From: Schistosoma haematobium
Taxonomy: Eukaryota > Platyhelminthes > Trematoda > Strigeidida > Schistosomatidae
DNA: 64,000 nucleotides
Assembly: GCF_000699445.3 (NCBI RefSeq)
Contig: NC_067195.1
Span: 88,836,569-88,900,568 of the forward strand
Direction of reading: 5' to 3'
The translations under genes and the position numbers were made by a program. Shown piece after piece: positions 58,411-64,000 of this stretch (position 1 is its first letter; each line of letters opens with the position of its first letter). The notes below the pieces were generated by a model, which was given only the letters and a program-made list of their open reading frames with translations, was not told where the DNA came from and did not search any database.

Positions 58411-59314
58411 TTAGCTTCATTTCAAAAACATTGGTTTTTTTATACGAGTCTTAACTGAAGTGCCAGCTGGTCGGTCAGTGTAAAGGTGATCATAATCACT
58501 GGTTAAATATGGTAGTATTGCTTAAAATTAATCAGTGGCGCATATGTATTTGGTTTATACTTTCTTCCTAACCTATATTGTTTCATATCTTGAGTGTTTA
58601 TAACTACTTGATAAATTTACTCACGAATATCCTTTTCTGCTAAGGACCATGTATCACTACAATATTGTAACACAGAGAGAACCTTTTTACAGTATACTCA
58701 CGCCTTGGTTGGTAGATGGATATTTCTCCTACTGTATAGGTGACGCAAGTTGTCAAAAGTTATGGGAGATATCCGTTCAACATATTTCTTGTCTATGTCG
58801 GACACACTAATCTTTATCAATGTCTCTCTTTTGAATATGTTCTTTTCAATTTCTTTTTTACTTTTATTTAGTTTTCTACTTCGTAAATCAACTTGTATGT
58901 AATGACTGAGTTGCATTATTTCTACCAGAGAAATTAAGGAAAGAATTTTTTGTCTTACCTAGTTGCGTGTAGCCAGTAGTTATGTCTTATTCCCAGTTCA
59001 ATTGTTGGTCCTGCTTAATATGATGTAGTAGTGAATTTATTCATTTGCCAATAGCATTAGTTTTCTCATATTTTAGTAGTTTAATTATTCTGGTCTTTCA
59101 ATGTATGTTAGTTATCAGTCGATGTTAGCCTTAAAATATACCTACTGATGCAAACAACTTTTCTTGTATGCTATGGATGCTAAAGGAGGTGGTAGTATGT
59201 TTAATATAGAAATTGGTATAGTTTATATAATTATTATGTTTGTGTTGATGTATTCAATTTTAATACATTTCGCTTGTTTATAAATTGTCATTTACTGTTG
59301 TGTTTTTTTTGTAG
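58411..59314 (-). repeat. Transporter intron with decayed RTE-2 remnant
   Basis: The minus strand of about 58760-58560 resembles the RTE-2 block order (ITFDNLRHLYSRRNIHLPTK, then SDTWSLAEKDIR), with many stops. The rest of the segment is plain intron. Confidence 0.5.
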
Positions 59315-59458
59315 CTCTCGTTAACCACTTAATTTCAAAACGATATGGTAGTCGACCTGTTGTAATGGTTGGTGCTTTTGGCTCTTGTATAAGTTTATTA
59401 ATTGCATCATGTTCACCGAATCTTGCACTTTGGGTTGTTGCTGTTGGTTTTGGAATAG
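59315..59458 (+). CDS. Monocarboxylate-transporter-like, exon with TM3-TM4
   Basis: 144 bp between a TTTTTTTTGTAG acceptor and a G|GTACTT donor; the phase joins both neighbours. It encodes LVNHLISKRYGSRPVVMVGA, in which KRYGSR is the R-x-G-x-R loop between TM2 and TM3 found across the major facilitator superfamily. TM3 (GAFGSCISLLIASC) and the start of TM4 (LALWVVAVGFGIG) follow. Confidence 0.85.
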
Positions 59459-61932
59459 GTACTTCATCTTGACTATAAGTTTCTTTTTTTTTTCTCGTTT
59501 ACCATTGAAAGACTACTGAGTATTGACTAATGTCATGTCTGTATGGTCCTTTAAAACTGAAAGAATTCTATCGATCAAGTTGCAATGTGATAACTAGTCG
59601 AAAGGACTCAATGTAGTATGGAATATATTGAGATGTTAACCAGTTGGAGGTAGTCAACAGAAAATTCTACTTGACCTAGATTCCGGTCTGGTTGGTACTT
59701 GTTACCAAGATATACTTGACATCTTGAGGAAGCTGACGCTCCCTGTAAGACTAATCAGTTGTAAATATTTCTGTCCTACAGATGGCTAGTCAGGATTTGA
59801 ATAGCTCAATCGTAATATCTGAGAGTTTCAAGCTAGGTGACACTAATTTGAATCCTACAAGGAGGATTAGTTGCTTAAAGATTCCAGGTGTCTTGTTGAT
59901 GAGTGCTAACCAACGTGATACCCAAGTACAGTGTTGGTTTTCTTCATCGTTAGTAGTCCATATATTTCTTTAAATAACCAAAAATGTGATATCGTAATCA
60001 TTTTATAAGTGATAAAATGAAAGTACTGTGAGTAGTGAATGCTTTGTTGGTTTTTTTTTTTAAATTAACAAGTATTGTTGATTTTGTGTCATTCTACTTT
60101 TTGGCTAGACTATATGCCAGTCTTTCTAACTTCTAGTTAATTAGTACACACAATGTTTGCAATGTTGGTTGTTGGCTAGCTGATTGATATTTAAGCTCGT
60201 TATTTACCGATTAAATCACGGGTTCAAATACCGCATAATCGAAATGTTTTAGCACTTAACAATGCCTATCATAGGTGCATGATTATATCTGATCAATTAA
60301 GAAAATTACCGTTCATTCGTATTTATTTTTTAATGCTTAGTTTGTTAATAAGTGAAGGCTCCGTGGAAAATCATTTCCACTGTTTTCGTATTTAGATACT
60401 TCAATTTTCAACTTTCAGAGTTTCTTTGTAATCCAAGTTTTTAATCATTTGAATAGGATAAAGCTTATTTTCCTTATGTGAGGGCAATAAATTGTGTCCA
60501 CCTCAAACATTGTTTACTTATATACGCCACCCACCAGTACTCTCCATTGAACCTTGTCCTATACAATCCTTTCCAGCTTTTCCCAGTTGTTATTCTTTTT
60601 TTCTTCTTCATATCTGCTTCTATTTCCCAACGTAATATTTTCCTCTTTTCCACTTTCCTTCAGGATTCCAAATATCGGTTGTTTGTTTGTTTGTTTGTTA
60701 ACTATGACCATGTTGTGTAATATTGTCTAGGTTATTATAAATAATTTATTTTTGTAATTCTATAACTGAAAATATAATTCTATATTAGGCGTAAACTATT
60801 CATAATCTCTCTTTTTGTTTATTTTTAATCTTAAGATATATGTAATTCATAATAAATTCACAAATTTACTGATTAGTCAAAACTATATTACTGATATTGT
60901 TTAACATGAGATTATTGATTTGGGAGTAAATTGTTTTTTATAACTAGCCTGTAATCACCATAGGGATAAATATGCATTAGCTCAAGTTATCACGCCATAT
61001 CAATACGACAAGATGAAATCGACAAAATAGGGTGACAAGAATGTCGGCGATAGTAAAGAGGCCTAATTCTAATCTAAAATGTAGGTAATAATTTTGAAAA
61101 CTGAAGTTTAGAATAAGATATAGAGTAGATCCATCTTCACCATTGGTTACGGTTTTCACGTGAACACCATTAAAGTACTCCACACCAACCAACATAGTTC
61201 AGACTGACAGTGATTTAATGGATTGATACCACACTTACCTTGGGATCGAGTTAGCCGGTAGTTGAGCACACTTAATCCATGTCGGTATGGCTCAGAATAG
61301 AAATCAATGGCGATCTTACTGTATATGTTGTTTAGTGCTCAAACGTACCAGAAATTGTTGAATATTATAGATATAATATAAAGTAATGAAAAGAAAAAGA
61401 AACGGATTCCAAACATTCTTGGATTATTACTAAGGGGGTCCAGAAGACTATATCTTGTTGACATCTTCACCAAGACAAACTAGGTCACATGTGTACTCTA
61501 AGTCAATGTATGAACTCCCTGAATGGGAATTAACTTATTCGCATCCGATGATGTTTACAGATAATTGTACATTATATCACGTTTAAATCAGTCGTTAAAT
61601 AAATTCTTGAGCAAGTAATATTTTGATATGACCATTATAATGACACTACTTACCGAACCTAATATATGTTGTCTATCAACATTAGAGTTGGTGTTCTTTC
61701 CGGATATCTATTCAAAGTGTAGAAGAGAGATCATGTATAAGCTAATCAGTACAATTGGCGTTAACGGAAACCATGTGTGATCGTATACTGAAAAAAAGTT
61801 CTCATAGGATCCATGTACATTTTCTCACTCCCATTTTTCATAAGTTCTATTCCTTTAGTATCAAAGGAATTATCACTTACCTATCATCTGATTATACATA
61901 AACTAATTAACTTTACTTGTGTTTTTCCACAG
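59459..61932. other. Transporter intron with decayed RTE remnant
   Basis: A 2474-bp intron. About 60960-61330 resembles, on the minus strand, the RTE-2 end (GCTCAAGTTATCACGCCATA and ACCATTGGTTACGGTTTTCA). A (TTTG)n repeat lies at 60679-60698. No other feature recognised. Confidence 0.5.
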
Positions 61933-62383
61933 GCGCGTCCTTGTCATGCATTTATTTCACAGTGTTCGCTGTTGTTGGATGTTGTTTCAAACGATATTTA
62001 GGTTTAGCAAATGGAATTAGTGTTGCCGGTGTTAGTGTTGGTCAAATGGTATTTCCTTCATTGATCACTACTTTGAATACTACTTATGGTGCTAGAGGTG
62101 GAGGAGTAATTATGGCTGCAATTTGTTTACATTTGTTAATCACAGCTGCATTAATGCCTCGTCATATCATTGATCCAGATGCACCTGTTGTGCCATCAGA
62201 AAAAGTTGAAACAGGCAAATCAAAACGGAAATCTTGCAAGTCACAGTCAAAATCTAAAGAAGACAAACAATTAATAGCTTCAGAAGATCTATTGAATGCT
62301 GATAAACAGTCGACAGCCATTGATTCAGATAAGAAGTTACAAAGTCCCGTAGATGAGTTCTTCTCGAAATTAGACAATCAAAG
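61933..62383 (+). CDS. Monocarboxylate-transporter-like, exon with TM5-TM6 and central loop
   Basis: 451 bp after a TTTTTCCACAG acceptor and before an AG|GTAAGT donor; both junctions keep frame. It encodes SCIYFTVFAVVGCCFKRYLG and LANGISVAGVSVGQMVFPSL, the conserved TM4-TM6 portion of SLC16 carriers (YF...V..YF.KRR.LA.G...G in the family), then TM6 (GGGVIMAAICLHLLITAALM). The remaining 75 residues form a charged cytoplasmic loop (KSKRKSCKSQSKSKEDKQ) typical between TM6 and TM7. No frameshifts. Confidence 0.9.
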
Positions 62384-62934
62384 GTAAGTTCTGTAAATTC
62401 TAGTGTTCATTTGCTGCTGCTTATTTCCCCTGTATTTCGAATAGTTTCCTAGCTTTGTTGCGTTGTGGTCATTAGTCAAAGTAATGCATTGGTGTACTTT
62501 GTTCGGTGTCAGGGTGATTTCAGGTAATTGGAAGAAAGGGTTAGATCTAGGTTTAGCGTTGCCTATCACTCGTCAGGCATATCAATTACTGTAAACATTC
62601 CAGTCCTGCTATAGGTCAGTTGCTATCCAGATAGCTTCCTAATAACGTCTTTACTTTGACACAATGAAAAGAGTTAGAGTTCTGGGGGTGAAGATCATCC
62701 TGCTCAACGTTGTAGATACGCATTGAATCTTGAAATCGATTTGTAAGCATGTTTGTTCGCCTCTTTTAGTTATAAATAGAGCACTAATTTGGCTAGTATT
62801 ATGTGAACACTGAATTTAACAGAAGGTTGTGAAGGGTATTATGTTTTTGTAACACAATTACGTAGTAGTTCAACTAAATCCCAATTAAATGTACTCTCAT
62901 TTCTGTTCACTACTTGTCTTCTATTTATTTTCAG
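62384..62934. other. Short transporter intron
   Basis: 551 bp, GT...TTTTCAG. Nothing else recognised. Confidence 0.6.
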
Positions 62935-63168
62935 AGATGTAGTACACTCAGTGAATGCTATTATTCATTCTTCGTCTACATTATCATTGTCGCGTGTATC
63001 TGTCCTATCATTATCAACTCATCATGTAAAATACCTTACTCGTGGCTTAGTTATTGTTTATATAGTTGGTAAAACATTTGGTGACGTTGGTGATGTCAGT
63101 GTATCTTTTATAGCACCAGTATTTGGAACTGAACTAGCCTTAAGTCCTACCATAGTGAGCACATTTTG
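62935..63168 (+). CDS. Monocarboxylate-transporter-like, exon with TM7-TM8
   Basis: 234 bp following a TTTATTTTCAG acceptor, joined in phase to 62383. It starts in the loop (DVVHSVNAIIHSSS), then YLTRGLVIVYIVGKTFGDVG as TM7 with a charged turn, and VSVSFIAPVFGTELALSPT as TM8. The donor is most likely TG|GTATAA at 63169. The frame stays open into the intron to 63241, so the border is less certain than the others. The remaining TM9-TM12 exons are outside the window or not found. Confidence 0.8.
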
Positions 63169-63545
63169 GTATAATTCCTTTATAATATATTTAATTAGAT
63201 TGCTGTTATCTTATGGTTTATATTGCTTTATTATTTCTTAAGTTTGGTAACGTTAAATTGGGTCAACTTTGAATAAATGAGCTACGTGAATTAAGTGAGA
63301 AAACAAGCTTATCAATCTTTTTTTCCAGCTAATTACAAAGAATTGGTTGTTGCATCAGCCAAAGTTGTATATGCTGGAAGTTTTCTACATAATCCTTACA
63401 TAAATAATTGTGTTTTCACTTCCGTACGTAGTAGCAGCATCGATGTGATAGTAAGAAAAGACTAGTGACAGAAAATACGATTGGAGAAAAAAGAAATGGT
63501 TCCCGGAGTAGTATTATAAGTTGATCCTAAGATTCAAAATGTAAA
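63169..63545. other. Start of next transporter intron
   Basis: No exon recognised. Confidence 0.4.
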
Positions 63546-64000
63546 GTAAAATAGTGGATGTATCTGAGCCGTCGAGACTGATTCTGAACCATTCCACTTA
63601 CCGCGGTTATCTTACGGACCCCAACCAGGTAGTCTTCACCTACTTACACGACTCAGTTCTACAGTTAGTGACTATATTTGATGATGCCATATATTGGTTT
63701 GGTTGCCTCTTTATTTCTCCCAATCTATTATTTGAGGTAAGTGGGGTAGTTGGGCTTGCGTAATACACATTCCAGCCATTTCAGTCGATGAGGATCCATT
63801 GTTTTATCAACCGATTTAGTATGTTTGTCTCGTACACTGCGTCCAACTTCATCATCGGTCATTCAGTGGTCTCAATATACGCGAGCAATGCTTCAAAAAT
63901 ATATATGATCAAATGCTATTAACATACAAATACTCCCCATTCACATAGGGTACATTTCAAAGCCATAAAGTAGAACAGAACGAACTACAGTTCAGCATAC
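63546..64000 (-). pseudogene. Decayed RTE-2 fragment at window end
   Basis: The minus strand reads, over several frames, DPHRLKWLECVLRKPNYP (near 63800-63730) and the 3' part with the Trp-Gly-Pro run (TACCTGGTTGGGGTCCGTAA, 63608-63628). These match the RTE-2 order at 28976-29402. Strongly mutated. Confidence 0.65.

Overview
This is eukaryotic, AT-rich genomic DNA from a blood fluke, most likely a Schistosoma species or a close relative. The evidence is the set of repeats (tRNA-related SINEs of the Sm-alpha type, RTE elements of the SR2 kind, CR1-like elements, Penelope-like elements and Gypsy/Ty3 elements), introns of 33-34 bp in one gene, and host genes split into short exons by kilobase introns. 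I cannot fix the species. Nothing prokaryotic (operons, ribosome binding sites, CRISPR) is present.

Layout. 1-10.5 kb: decayed RTE fragments on both strands, SINEs (several folded head-to-head), a Penelope-derived hairpin and simple repeats; no host gene seen. 10.5-15.6 kb: an old Penelope-like element (PLE-A) split by a younger, nearly open Penelope-like element (PLE-B) with about 220-bp terminal inverted repeats and a perfect 13-bp target duplication, followed by a SINE and a 435-bp hairpin made only of PLE-B-type termini. 15.6-23 kb: SINEs and two SR2-type RTE copies facing away from each other. 23.3-27.7 kb: two exons of an unrecognised host gene whose 3.8-kb intron holds three Penelope-derived insertions. 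28-31 kb: an RTE copy, a dispersed repeat with an inverted partner at 57.7-58.4 kb, and a GC-rich block. 31.5-36.4 kb: a dead Gypsy/Ty3 element whose 880-bp gag segment is repeated in inverted orientation downstream. 36.9-40.3 kb: a CR1-like element (CR1-a). 40.4-42.8 kb: a Mutator-like (MULE) transposase gene with a SWIM zinc finger and three tiny introns. 44.5-46.4 kb: Gypsy LTR remnants with two further LTR-like insertions nested in them. 46.4-48.9 kb: ORF1 of another CR1-like element on the minus strand, also with a PHD finger. 50-52.6 kb: a third CR1-like element (CR1-b) interrupted by an internally deleted CR1-a copy. 56.2-63.2 kb: four exons of a monocarboxylate-transporter-like (SLC16, MFS) host gene with RTE remnants in its introns; the gene runs past the window on the 3' side and its first exons were not found.

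The window is therefore mainly a transposon graveyard with two partial host genes. Its most informative parts are the nested insertions, which give a relative order of activity, and the repeated appearance of inverted structures (Penelope hairpins, SINE palindromes, the gag inverted repeat, head-to-head RTE copies), all of which would fold into double-stranded RNA if transcribed across. All identifications come from reading motifs by eye; no alignments or database searches were run, so family names are assignments by resemblance.
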